DNA of 31,962 nt, taken from positions 1-31,962 of the IMG/VR virus record IMGVR_UViG_3300033388_001619. One strand, given 5' to 3'. This document shows positions 14,857-24,064 of this stretch, piece by piece. Source of the stretch: a virus. Every line of letters begins with the position of its first letter. Position 1 is the first letter of the stretch. The notes under the pieces are model-generated. The model was not told the origin of the DNA. It saw only the letters and a program-made list of their open reading frames with translations, and made no database searches. A program made the position numbers and the translations under genes.

Positions 14857-16263
14857 ATGCCAGATACTAAATTAACATTAATAAAAGGCGATGAAACGGA
14901 ATCAAATGTTGATTATCGCGATCAATTACCAGTAAATATGTATGCCGTAGAAAAAGATATACTAAATGCTAAAGGCTATATGTTAACTTATCCTGGACTT
15001 GATTCTTTTGGCACAGTTATAGGGCTAGATAGAGGAGCAATTTATAATGAACGACAAACAAATCATTTTAGAGTATCAGGTATTAAATTTATTGAAATAA
15101 GTACGGGGGGTATCTCTACTACTTTAGGTACTATTTCTGGAACTAAACAAGTAGCATTACCATATAGTTTTAATACTCAAGCAATTATAGCAGATGGTAG
15201 AATGTGGCTATATGGCCCTACTGATGGTTTCGTAGAAATAACAGATTCTGACTTAGGTAATCCAATTGATGGAGTATGGGTAGATGGCTATTATTTTTTA
15301 ACTGATGGAGAATATATTTATCATACAGATATTGACGATGAAACATCGATAGATTCTTTACAATTTTCGACAGCTTTATTTTCTCCAGATCCTACTTTAG
15401 GTGTATCAAAAACACAAGATAATAAAGTAATGGTATGGGGACGATATTCTTTAGAATATTTTGTAAATGTTGCTACAGATGATTTTGCATTTCAAAGAAT
15501 TGAGACTAGAGCGCAAAAAATTGGAATTGTTGCTACTCACGCTAAATGCGAAGCTAAAGGACAGTTTTATATAACAGGAGGAAGGGAAAAAGAAAGTGTG
15601 GCAGTTTATATAATTACAGTAGGTAAAGCAACTAAAATATCAATAAGAGAAGTAGATAAGTTAATTGCTAAATATACTGAACCTGAATTAATTGACATGC
15701 GTATGGAATCTAGAGTTGAGGATGATGTTACATTTATTACTATACATTTACCCGATATTACACTATGCTTTAATGATACTATTTTTAATAAGTTCGGAAA
15801 AGAAGTTGCTTGGTCTATTTTAAAAACAGGAACTAGTACTACTACTTATAGAGGAATAAATGGTATATTTGATAGTAGAATATCTAATTGGATATATGGT
15901 GATAAATTTTCTAATATTATTGGAAAACTAGATAAGTCTATATGTACTCAATACGGAAATAAAATTGAATGGCTTTTATATACTCCTTTTTTAAATATTG
16001 AAACTAAGTCTATTGACTCATTAGAAATAGAAACTATACCAGGTTTTAATATAGTTGATGATGCTACAGTAGCTATATCAGCAACATATAATGGTATAAT
16101 TTATAGTCAAGAACAATGGATTACATATAGTACTATTAATGACTATAGTAAACGATTTATTATACGGCGTTTAGGCTATGTACGAGATTGGATAGGTTTT
16201 AAATTTCGTACAGTCACTTCTTCACGTATGGCTTTTGCTTTATGCAGGGTATTTTATGGCTGA
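14857..16263 (+). CDS. Head-closure/tail hub protein, P22 gp10-like
   Basis: 468 residues, against 472 in P22 gp10 (packaged-DNA stabilisation family). The protein is beta-rich with several propeller-like stretches: LPVNMYAVEKDILNAKGYML at the start, SNTQ-type strands near AIIADGRMWLYGP, VWVDGYYFLTDGEYIYHTD, and VMVWGRYSLEYFVN, which is characteristic of the family. In P22 six copies plug onto gp4 and connect to needle and tailspikes. It overlaps the next start by 8 nt (ATGGCTGA), so translational coupling is likely. Gene order gp4-gp10-needle is exactly that of P22. Confidence 0.88.
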   Translation: MPDTKLTLIKGDETESNVDYRDQLPVNMYAVEKDILNAKGYMLTYPGLDSFGTVIGLDRGAIYNERQTNHFRVSGIKFIEISTGGISTTLGTISGTKQVALPYSFNTQAIIADGRMWLYGPTDGFVEITDSDLGNPIDGVWVDGYYFLTDGEYIYHTDIDDETSIDSLQFSTALFSPDPTLGVSKTQDNKVMVWGRYSLEYFVNVATDDFAFQRIETRAQKIGIVATHAKCEAKGQFYITGGREKESVAVYIITVGKATKISIREVDKLIAKYTEPELIDMRMESRVEDDVTFITIHLPDITLCFNDTIFNKFGKEVAWSILKTGTSTTTYRGINGIFDSRISNWIYGDKFSNIIGKLDKSICTQYGNKIEWLLYTPFLNIETKSIDSLEIETIPGFNIVDDATVAISATYNGIIYSQEQWITYSTINDYSKRFIIRRLGYVRDWIGFKFRTVTSSRMAFALCRVFYG

Positions 16264-18019
16264 TCCAACAACACAATCATTACTTAAAAGTATAATACCT
16301 AGTGCAGTCGAGTTAAAAGATATGACTGACTGGCCAGATGTTCTTGTAGAGGATTATCTAAATTTATTTAGTAGTTTAGTAACATTATCTGATAAGGTAG
16401 ATGTAGAAATTGACCAAAAAATAGAAGAAATAGCTACAGATTTTTCTGACGGATCTATACCTTTCGCAGATAATGGTTTTCTTATAGAAAATAATTCAGA
16501 TTTTAATTGGAATAATACAGATAATAAATTAAATATAATTGGAAATTTATCATTAACTTTATCTAATCCTAATTTAAATGGCTTACAAATAATAGGGGCA
16601 GTAGACCAAGAAGACTTTTTAATTCAATTACGTGATAGTTTGTTAACTGATGTTTATCATGTTTGGGTAACAGGGCATATCAGCAATATTGCCGGTATGA
16701 ATTCTGAAGCAGCTCAATTCGGAACAGGTATGATTCTTCATAATTATGGAGAGTCCGCTCCAGAACACGCAGACATTGTTGGGTCGTATGATCATACAGG
16801 GGGTGCAGAAGAGTCATTGTTCACTAGAACCGCTGGCGCTGTTTTTACTGAATCCGATGCAGATGATAATAAATGGCTAGTTTCTCTTGACTTAGACGGC
16901 AACACCGGAGCAACATGTGAAATAAAAGTTTGGATAGATGCAGATAATGTTATTGTGGAAGGAATGAACTGGACAGATGATCTGGCATCCCAAACATGGG
17001 GGCTGTTTATGCATCCTGTCTATATCTCTGGGGATGGTAACGAATCAGAATTTTCAGCAGGGGCAGCAGGTAAGTTTGAAATACATAGCTATTCATTTAT
17101 AAATCCTTATGTAGCTGAAATTGAACTTGATGCAGCCGCAGATAACGTATCTGGGTTAATAATTAAGGCAGAAGCAAATGGATATAATACTGTTCTTGCT
17201 CAGCAAATAAATTATATATCAGGAGCGTTACAACCAGCTGATGTTGCAGCTAATTTATTAATACAAATAGACGATGCTGAAGCGGTGGATGCAGATATTA
17301 CAACTCAACTTGCTGGTATAGTATGTACAACAACTAATGCGAGTGATGCTACAAAAGATGCAATAGTTGTTTTGCCTGGGTTTACAAGAGCATTAGATGT
17401 TTTTGGCGCTGACTCTGAAGACCCCGGATATGGATATGAAACAACATCTGGAACTTCAGTCGATAGAGTAAATAGTGGCGGAGGTGGCGACGATGCTTTT
17501 ATAAACCCTGCAGTTGATGTAGAATTGTTTGACAGCAATGGAGATGACGCATTATTTGGTAGCGATTCAAAATTTGAAATACTTCAAGTAATTCTTGCAA
17601 TAGGGTCAAGTAAAAACCTTGCCTTTGATTTTTGGTATTCAAAAGCTGGTGGTAATTGGACGGCTCTTGTTATACAAAAAGATAATACTAATGGGTTTTT
17701 AAATAGCGGAAGTATTGTATTTTCTGCTCCAGTAGATTGGACAAAAGATGACGAAGATATTGATGGAAATGCGATTACAGATGCTTATTATATTGCATTA
17801 ACAAGAACATATGCGCCAGCTTTAGCTACTTTACCGACTGAATCTTTTTTCAAAATATTTGCAAGTCAAGCAACTGGAATGTATATTGATGGACAAGGGT
17901 TTTTAAAGCTAAGAAGTTCCGCAGATGCCGATGCCCCAAATGATTCTGTTTACAATTCAACTGATGCCGGAGTTACTGTGCATAAAGATTCCGGTGGAGT
18001 TATTCATGATTTATATTAG
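16256..18019 (+). CDS. Needle-position protein (P22 gp26 slot) with a large distal domain
   Basis: 587 residues from the ATG at 16256, preceded by AGGG at 6-7 nt; an in-frame ATG at 16235 lies inside the gp10-like gene without a better site. It starts MADPTTQSLLKS, similar in kind to P22 gp26 (MADP), and residues 10-65 (VELKDMTDWPDVLVEDYLNL, then VDVEIDQKIEEIATDF) are a short helical attachment segment. The rest (residues about 130-587) is a long beta-rich receptor- or glycan-binding-like region, unlike the coiled coil of gp26. So it probably occupies the tail tip as a needle or fibre. Base composition changes sharply near 16,600, suggesting the distal part was exchanged. Confidence 0.65.
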   Translation: MADPTTQSLLKSIIPSAVELKDMTDWPDVLVEDYLNLFSSLVTLSDKVDVEIDQKIEEIATDFSDGSIPFADNGFLIENNSDFNWNNTDNKLNIIGNLSLTLSNPNLNGLQIIGAVDQEDFLIQLRDSLLTDVYHVWVTGHISNIAGMNSEAAQFGTGMILHNYGESAPEHADIVGSYDHTGGAEESLFTRTAGAVFTESDADDNKWLVSLDLDGNTGATCEIKVWIDADNVIVEGMNWTDDLASQTWGLFMHPVYISGDGNESEFSAGAAGKFEIHSYSFINPYVAEIELDAAADNVSGLIIKAEANGYNTVLAQQINYISGALQPADVAANLLIQIDDAEAVDADITTQLAGIVCTTTNASDATKDAIVVLPGFTRALDVFGADSEDPGYGYETTSGTSVDRVNSGGGGDDAFINPAVDVELFDSNGDDALFGSDSKFEILQVILAIGSSKNLAFDFWYSKAGGNWTALVIQKDNTNGFLNSGSIVFSAPVDWTKDDEDIDGNAITDAYYIALTRTYAPALATLPTESFFKIFASQATGMYIDGQGFLKLRSSADADAPNDSVYNSTDAGVTVHKDSGGVIHDLY

Positions 18020-18027
18020 GAGATAAA

Positions 18028-18198
18028 ATGACAAAGAAAACAGAACCAAAGAAAATTGAACCAAAGAAAATTGAACCAACAAAAGAAGATTATAAAGTAC
18101 TTATTCTTTTGGCACAGACAGCATCAGTACCACTTAATCAAAGTATGAAAACGATGCAAATAATAAATAAAATCATACAATTTCATGAAATAAAGTAA
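18028..18198 (+). CDS. Small protein with EPKKI repeats
   Basis: 56 residues (ATG 18028 to TAA 18198). The RBS AGGAG (18018-18022) overlaps the preceding stop, 5 nt before the ATG. The N-terminus has two copies of IEPKK/EPKKI in a Lys/Pro/Glu-rich stretch; residues 20-56 look helical (DYKVLILLAQTASV, then MQIINKIIQFHEIK). It is followed by a strong AAGGAGG for the next gene. No family recognised. It is translationally linked between the needle-position and ejection-protein genes, so an assembly or virion role is plausible. Confidence 0.6.
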   Translation: MTKKTEPKKIEPKKIEPTKEDYKVLILLAQTASVPLNQSMKTMQIINKIIQFHEIK

Positions 18199-18208
18199 GG
18201 AGGTTATT

Positions 18209-19147
18209 ATGGCACTATATAGAGATTTTGAAGAAGAAGAATACCCGGGTAGAACAAATTTATATACTATTCCTCCGGAAGGTGATTCGTTAGCTACAGG
18301 AGAAAGTTCACCAACTCTTGGAGAAACTGTTAGAAATTCTCCTACCTCTGGCTACGTCTTAATGGCAAATGCAGAGCAAGAAGCTCTTGATTATTTAAAA
18401 GAACGTGAAGCCTTGCCTCAACAATTTAGAGAAGGGGCTTTAACCCAATTAGGCGGACTTTATGGCCTAGAAGGCGGAGAAGGGTCTCAACAGCAATTTA
18501 TAGAGCAAACTATGGCTTCTCCTTTATACCAACAACTTATGGGAGGACAACAAGCTGGAGAAGAATCTATAATGAGACAAGCTTCAGCTACTGGTGGTCT
18601 TAGGTCAGGCAATGTTCAAAGTGCAATGTATGATTATAATGCTCAGTTACAGAATCAAGCTTTACTACAGTCATATAATCAACAGTTAGGCGGACTTCAG
18701 GGTATAGCAGGTATGCCGTCCTATGCTCCTCAAATAGCTCAAGGTATAGCAGGAGTGGGACAGACGTTAGGTCAAGGAGAGATAGCGAATACCCTAAAGA
18801 CTGAGCAAGAGTGGGCAGCTTATCAGCAAGAAAGAGCTGATAAGAAACAAACTGGTATTAATACAGCTCTAGGTGTTGCTGGTTTAGGAATACAAGCCTA
18901 TGGAGCTGGTATGTTCTCAGATAGAAGGTTAAAGAAAAATATTAAAAAGATTGGAAATATAAATGGGTTTAATTGGTATTTATTTGATTGGAATAAATTA
19001 GCAAAGAAAATAGGGCTAACTGGTTCTACACAAGGATGTATGGCTGATGAAGTTTATTATAGTAACCCAGAAGCAGTAACTATTAAGGATAATTTTATGT
19101 ATGTATTTTATGACGCAATAAGAATCCTTAAACCATTGGAGGTGTAG
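18209..19147 (+). CDS. Ejection-protein candidate with S74-type C-terminal domain
   Basis: 312 residues, at the P22 gp14/gp7 position. Residues about 55-210 are Gln/Gly/Ala-rich and helical (GALTQLGGLYGLEGGEG, ATGGLRSGNVQSAMYDYNAQ, QQLGGLQGIAGMPS), a pattern I associate with DNA-transfer proteins of P22-like environmental phages. Residues 237-312 form a Peptidase_S74/intramolecular-chaperone domain: the conserved SDRRLKKNI at 237-245, FNWYLFDWN, GCMADEVYYSNPEAV and the closing YDAIRIL. In the family, this domain trimerises fibres and cleaves itself before the conserved Ser. Finding it on an ejection-type protein rather than a spike is notable. The RBS AAGGAGG is strong. Confidence 0.75.
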   Translation: MALYRDFEEEEYPGRTNLYTIPPEGDSLATGESSPTLGETVRNSPTSGYVLMANAEQEALDYLKEREALPQQFREGALTQLGGLYGLEGGEGSQQQFIEQTMASPLYQQLMGGQQAGEESIMRQASATGGLRSGNVQSAMYDYNAQLQNQALLQSYNQQLGGLQGIAGMPSYAPQIAQGIAGVGQTLGQGEIANTLKTEQEWAAYQQERADKKQTGINTALGVAGLGIQAYGAGMFSDRRLKKNIKKIGNINGFNWYLFDWNKLAKKIGLTGSTQGCMADEVYYSNPEAVTIKDNFMYVFYDAIRILKPLEV

Positions 19148-19148
19148 C

Positions 19149-20735
19149 ATGCCTAATGGATATAATCCCTATTATACAAAGCGAGGACCGGGTTGGGGCC
19201 CAGGTTTATTAGGCTTAGGTGGGCTTTTTGTTGAGGCTACAGAGTCACGAGAAGAAAGAGGAAAAGAAGAAGAATTTGAAGCTTCCAAAGAAGAAGCTAT
19301 AAAAGCTTATCAGTCTAACGACCCTGATTTAATAGCTGAGACCATCCTACAGAATCCACAGATAGGAAAGTCCCTAGGCGAACTGTATGATAAACGTAGA
19401 GAATATTCCAAAGAAGAATACGCATCTTCTTTGGAAGAGTTATTGACTGAACTTGAAACTACAGGTAAAGTAAGTCCTTCTAAACGGCCATCTATATCTG
19501 AAAGATCTATAAGTACTCTACAAGGTGATATTAAATCTCCTTCACGAAAAGTGGATAAAATAGATGTAATTCGCAGCGTACTTAATAAGGATCCTAAAGC
19601 TGGCAAACAGATGCTTCAATACGAGCTTGCTAAAACAGACCCAGCTAAATTCAAAGCGTGGCAGTCAGTGTATGGTAAAGATAAAGCTACTAAATATGCT
19701 CCGAGTAACTTGAAGAAAATGATGAATGAAAAAAATAAGTTAATTGAAGCAGGTGCAGATCCAAAAGGAAAAGAAGTAAAAGCTTTTGATAGATTAATAT
19801 TTGGTAATAAAGAATTTGCTCCAACTGCATTAAAAAAACATATGATTGAGCGCCAACAGTATATAGACGAAACTTATGGTGATAAACCTATGCCGGCAGA
19901 AGGAGATCCTAATATAGACGCTTATGACCAAGAAATCACTGGAATAGATGTAGATGTAGCAAAATTAACTAATGATGAAATAGACGTCATTTCGGGTATT
20001 TATCTTGCAACTGGAAGAATGCCTTCATTAGGCCGGGGTAGAGAAGCTACTAAAGTTAGATTAGATATAATAAAACGTGCTGCTGCTCAGTCTTTAGGAG
20101 GCAATGAATTTTTAAAACCAGGGATGACTCCATCAGAAGCCGCATTAGAAGTGGTTGCTACACAAACAGATACTAAATCAATTGCAGGTGGCATAAATTT
20201 CTTAGAGAAACAAACTGCTTCAATGGGTAGTTTTGTACAGAATTTAGATGAGCAGATAACTAGAGTTTCTGAAATAGCTGAAGATCTTTATTCATCTGAT
20301 GTGAGACTTCTTAATGTTCCTATTAGATTGTTTAGAAGTAAAATTGCTGGTAGTCCTAACCAAGCTAGATACGATTTATATATTACAGAAATTGAGCGTG
20401 AAATTGCTAAATTGTCACAAGGAGCTACACAATCTATTGCTGCTATGTCTGTTGAAGAAGTTAAGAAATGGGAAAAGATTCACGATAAGAATTTAAGTAT
20501 TCCTGATATGTTAGAAGTATTAAAAGAAACAAGAACTGCAGCTAATATGAGACAGAAAAGTGTACTAGACCAATTAAATAGGACAAGAGAAAGAATGCGT
20601 ACTAGGGACTACTCAAATATTAATCGTCAAGATGCTGATCTTCCTTTAGTATCTTCTCAAGCAGAATATAATGTTTTACCCTCAGGAAGTACTTATACAA
20701 ATAAGAATACAGGTAAGCAGGGAAGGAAACCCTAA
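19149..20735 (+). CDS. Putative ejection (internal virion) protein, gp20 position
   Basis: 528 residues. It starts with a Gly-rich hydrophobic stretch (GPGWGPGLLGLGGLFVEA) and continues as a long, charged helical protein. The middle includes TNDEIDVISGIYLATGRMPS and VRLDIIKRAAAQSLGGNEFL, then GINFLEKQTASMGSFVQNLD, typical of phage DNA-transfer proteins. The C-terminal 25 residues (SQAEYNVLPSGSTYTNKNTG) are a short conserved module found at the ends of many phage ejection and virion proteins. In P22, gp7, gp20 and gp16 are ejected to form a DNA channel through the envelope. It begins 1 nt after the previous stop and its stop overlaps the next start by one base. Confidence 0.7.
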   Translation: MPNGYNPYYTKRGPGWGPGLLGLGGLFVEATESREERGKEEEFEASKEEAIKAYQSNDPDLIAETILQNPQIGKSLGELYDKRREYSKEEYASSLEELLTELETTGKVSPSKRPSISERSISTLQGDIKSPSRKVDKIDVIRSVLNKDPKAGKQMLQYELAKTDPAKFKAWQSVYGKDKATKYAPSNLKKMMNEKNKLIEAGADPKGKEVKAFDRLIFGNKEFAPTALKKHMIERQQYIDETYGDKPMPAEGDPNIDAYDQEITGIDVDVAKLTNDEIDVISGIYLATGRMPSLGRGREATKVRLDIIKRAAAQSLGGNEFLKPGMTPSEAALEVVATQTDTKSIAGGINFLEKQTASMGSFVQNLDEQITRVSEIAEDLYSSDVRLLNVPIRLFRSKIAGSPNQARYDLYITEIEREIAKLSQGATQSIAAMSVEEVKKWEKIHDKNLSIPDMLEVLKETRTAANMRQKSVLDQLNRTRERMRTRDYSNINRQDADLPLVSSQAEYNVLPSGSTYTNKNTGKQGRKP

Positions 20736-23700
20736 TGGCTTTTGATGAATTCGGCGGCATAATAGAAGACGGAAAAGAAGTATTATCGGTTGATGCAGAT
20801 ATATTTTCTGATAGTACTATTCTTGACGAACCAAATGTTATGATTCCTAAACAGTTAACTCCTCCTATAACAAAAGAGTCTAGAGGTGCTATGGGTAGCT
20901 GGGGTACCAAAGATGTACAGACAGATGAATTCGGAGGAATAATTGAAACGGATTCTTTTGGTAAAGATACTTCTAATATTAAACAGCTAATATCTCAGTA
21001 TCAACGGCCTATACTCCAAGGTTTAGGAGCTGCAGGAGGTACAATTATTGGTGGCACAGGAGGTTTAGCGGGTGGTCCTGCTGCCCCTATTACTTCTCCT
21101 CTAGGTGCTGTAGCTGGAAGTGCAGGTGGTTTTGCTATAGCAGATCAATTAGCTGATATATTTGATCAAATGCTAGGGGTACGTGAACCTCAGCCTATGA
21201 TGTTAGATTTATTAGATTCAGCTGAAGATTTAGCTATGGGAGCTACATTTGAAATGGGTGGTCAAGCTACAATTCCTGGCGTTAAATTTTTAGGAAAAGG
21301 ACTTAAATATATTCCTGGAGCCGTTCCTCTAGGACAAACTCTTAAGTCTTGGGGTAAAGATTTAATGGGCATAGTACCTAAATCTGCAGAAGGAGTTGAG
21401 AAAAAAGCTGGAGACGTATTAGCTGCGTTAACTCATAAAGGCCCATTGATTGTAAAGAATACAGAAAAAGCAAGAGCTTTAGAGGAAGCTATTCCTGGTC
21501 TTAAATTTAATCTTGCACAACAGACTGGAGATCCAGGAGTAATTAAATTTGCTAAAGTAGCTAATGCTTCAGCGGGTGATATTGCTGTAGCACAAGCAGA
21601 ACAAACTGCATCTAATACTAAAGCAATAAATGACTTTATTAAAAAGACTAAAGGAGCAGGAACTATAGAAGATGTAGTAAAGCCTTTAGCTACTAAAGAA
21701 AAACAAATTGGTGCTATTGCTGAAGGTGCTAAAGAAACTTTAGAACAAGAGACAAGTGCTTTATCTTCTCAAATGACTCCTATAAATATAGATGATACTA
21801 TTAAAGCAGAATTACAAGCAAGTGAAGATTTAATGAGAAAAGAAGCAAGTAGAATGTTTGAAGCAGTTCCGCAGCAAGAACTATCTGCTAAAAAGTTATA
21901 CCAAGATTTTAAAAGTATCCTCAAACCAAAGCATAGAGCAGAAGGTACTGATAAGTTTCCTGCAATATTACGACGGGAATTAACAGAGGCTAAAAAAGCT
22001 AAAACAGATGTTACTAATTTAAAAGAATTACAAGGTTTAAGAAGTGAGATACTAGAAGATCTACGTCAAGCTAAAGAGAAAAACTATCCTAGAAGTTTGC
22101 GAAAAAGGTTATCTCAAAGTGTAGCAGCTATTGATGATTTATTAACAAAAGAGGGCGGGGGAGTTAGTAACCCACAAGCTAAGTTAGACTCTCTCATTAA
22201 ACAAACTCCGTCTAGTAGACTTAGAGACATTTATAAAAATTTAAGAAAAGTAGTTCATCCGGATAGAGTCGAAAAAATAACAAAAGCTGCTACTAAAGGT
22301 CCTGACGGAAAAATCTATACTGGCGCTATTCACGTAGATGCATACATGAAAATACCAAATTGGAAATTATTAAATATGAATAAACTTGACTCAGGTTTTG
22401 TAACTGACTCAGGCAAATATTTAACTAGAGAAGAAGCTAGTATTTTACAAGGCTCTTCAGAAATGCTTGATTTAATTGAAATTGCTGATGGAACACTCAA
22501 ACTACCTGGGCAGTCCTTAGCTGAATTATTAACTAAAACTTCTAAAAGTACTCAAGGGAGTAAAGAGCTTAAGCAAGCTCAGCAGTTCTTTAAGAAGAAT
22601 GTTATTGATAAATATGCTGGTACTTCAGAAGCTTTACTTAAGGGGGACGCTGATGCTTCAAGTTATTTTAAAAGCGGTATTAAAGGCCAGCAAGCGGCTA
22701 AAGAATTTAATCAGGCTCTGGGTGATAATGCTACTGCTAAAGTTGCTTTAAAGCAGCATATCAATCAAGACCTATTAGATAAAGCTTTAGTTCCTAAAAC
22801 CGGAGAACTTACTAAAGCCTCTTTAAATAGGTGGTTAAAGAATAATAAGTATGCTCTTGATGAACTCGGTATGACAAAAGAATATGATAGTATAGTTAAA
22901 GCGCAAACTAAAGCTGATAGTGCTTTAATAGCAAGTAAAGAATTTGAGAAGTCATCTGCCTCACAAATGCTCAACGCAGATATAAATGAAGCTATAACTA
23001 AAGCTTTTGCAAAAGGATCAAAAGAAAAAGCTGCTAAACAATTAATGCAGCATTTTGAAGGAATAAAAAGTGGCTTACCAGATGATCCAAATATACTTTA
23101 TCATACTACTTCAAGTAAATTAAAAGGGAATAAGCCTGATTTTGATGCCTATTATGGTAATAAAGAATGGACAGAAACTTTTGCTATAGATCCAAAGTCT
23201 AAAGAAGTATTAGACTTTGGAGAAAATACTTTTGCTATACGGGCGCCTTCTAATGCTAAGATAAAAGATCTAAAAGATGGCACACAAGACGCTCTAGAAA
23301 TAATGGAAGAAGTTGCTTCTAAAAATCATGTTGATGCCGCTTATTCCAAAAAGATACTTGAAGGAGACGAAATTGCTATACAAGAGTTTTATGAAGACTG
23401 GGCTAATGCTGATCATTTATTAGACGCAGCAAAAAAAAGAGGTTATGAGGGTTTAAAATTTGATAATGAGCATTATTTATCAAAAAGGCTATCTAAAAGA
23501 GCAAAAGCAATACCTACAAAAATTAGTAAAGAAGTTAAGCCAAATAAAAAAGCTATAGCTGGATTACAAAATGCTATGGTTGATAAAGTCGTGTCTGAAG
23601 TTCCTTTGGGAGTGGTTGATGAAGTTACACCATTACTGACTTCTAAAAATATTACTAATAACTTAAAGCAGTATGATCCTGCTTTAAAAGTTGTATTCAA

Positions 23701-24064
23701 AGATAGCCCTGAAAAGATGAAAGCCATGCATATGGTTAGACAAGCAGTTGAAGCTCTAGAAGCAAACCCTACTGTACCAAAAGGAACTGGTATAGAACGT
23801 GCTGAGAATTTAGTAGCTTACTTAGCAAGACATCATGGTTTTTCAAAGAGTGCTATAGCTAATATTGCCGCAGCTACTATTAGCCCGTTAAAAAATTATT
23901 CTAAAGATCAAGTAAATGGGCTAATCAATAGAGCTTTACTTGATCCTGAGTTGGCTTATAGTTTAATATATGCATCTAAAAGTAAACAAGCAACAGCTAT
24001 CCAACCTTTGATGAATTCTCTTAAGTCATTAGGACTAGCTACACAAGGAGGAAATAATGAGTAA
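20735..24064 (+). CDS. Large putative ejected protein, gp16 position, polyvalent-like domains
   Basis: 1109 residues, the longest gene here and far longer than P22 gp16 (609). DEFGGIIE occurs at residues 4-11 and again at 64-71. Residues about 92-150 are Gly/Ala-rich and hydrophobic (GLGAAGGTIIGGTGGLAGG), fit for membrane insertion. Long helical regions follow. Around 515-570, GPDGKIYTGAIHVDAY plus GFVTDSGKYLTREEA match a module I associate with phage polyvalent proteins. Residues about 787-915 resemble an ADP-ribosyltransferase-like fold: LYHTTSS at 788-794, a middle TFAIDPKS, and the end RGYEGLKFDNE with E912. Gene order suggests it travels with DNA into the host. A host-modifying activity is possible but unproven. 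It overlaps the tailspike start by 8 nt. Confidence 0.7.
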   Translation: MAFDEFGGIIEDGKEVLSVDADIFSDSTILDEPNVMIPKQLTPPITKESRGAMGSWGTKDVQTDEFGGIIETDSFGKDTSNIKQLISQYQRPILQGLGAAGGTIIGGTGGLAGGPAAPITSPLGAVAGSAGGFAIADQLADIFDQMLGVREPQPMMLDLLDSAEDLAMGATFEMGGQATIPGVKFLGKGLKYIPGAVPLGQTLKSWGKDLMGIVPKSAEGVEKKAGDVLAALTHKGPLIVKNTEKARALEEAIPGLKFNLAQQTGDPGVIKFAKVANASAGDIAVAQAEQTASNTKAINDFIKKTKGAGTIEDVVKPLATKEKQIGAIAEGAKETLEQETSALSSQMTPINIDDTIKAELQASEDLMRKEASRMFEAVPQQELSAKKLYQDFKSILKPKHRAEGTDKFPAILRRELTEAKKAKTDVTNLKELQGLRSEILEDLRQAKEKNYPRSLRKRLSQSVAAIDDLLTKEGGGVSNPQAKLDSLIKQTPSSRLRDIYKNLRKVVHPDRVEKITKAATKGPDGKIYTGAIHVDAYMKIPNWKLLNMNKLDSGFVTDSGKYLTREEASILQGSSEMLDLIEIADGTLKLPGQSLAELLTKTSKSTQGSKELKQAQQFFKKNVIDKYAGTSEALLKGDADASSYFKSGIKGQQAAKEFNQALGDNATAKVALKQHINQDLLDKALVPKTGELTKASLNRWLKNNKYALDELGMTKEYDSIVKAQTKADSALIASKEFEKSSASQMLNADINEAITKAFAKGSKEKAAKQLMQHFEGIKSGLPDDPNILYHTTSSKLKGNKPDFDAYYGNKEWTETFAIDPKSKEVLDFGENTFAIRAPSNAKIKDLKDGTQDALEIMEEVASKNHVDAAYSKKILEGDEIAIQEFYEDWANADHLLDAAKKRGYEGLKFDNEHYLSKRLSKRAKAIPTKISKEVKPNKKAIAGLQNAMVDKVVSEVPLGVVDEVTPLLTSKNITNNLKQYDPALKVVFKDSPEKMKAMHMVRQAVEALEANPTVPKGTGIERAENLVAYLARHHGFSKSAIANIAAATISPLKNYSKDQVNGLINRALLDPELAYSLIYASKSKQATAIQPLMNSLKSLGLATQGGNNE

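Noticed and set aside
16235-16255. ATG at 16235 as start of the needle-position gene
   Set aside because: It adds seven residues inside the gp10-like gene without a better RBS. The start at 16256 gives the MADP N-terminus typical of the gp26 slot.
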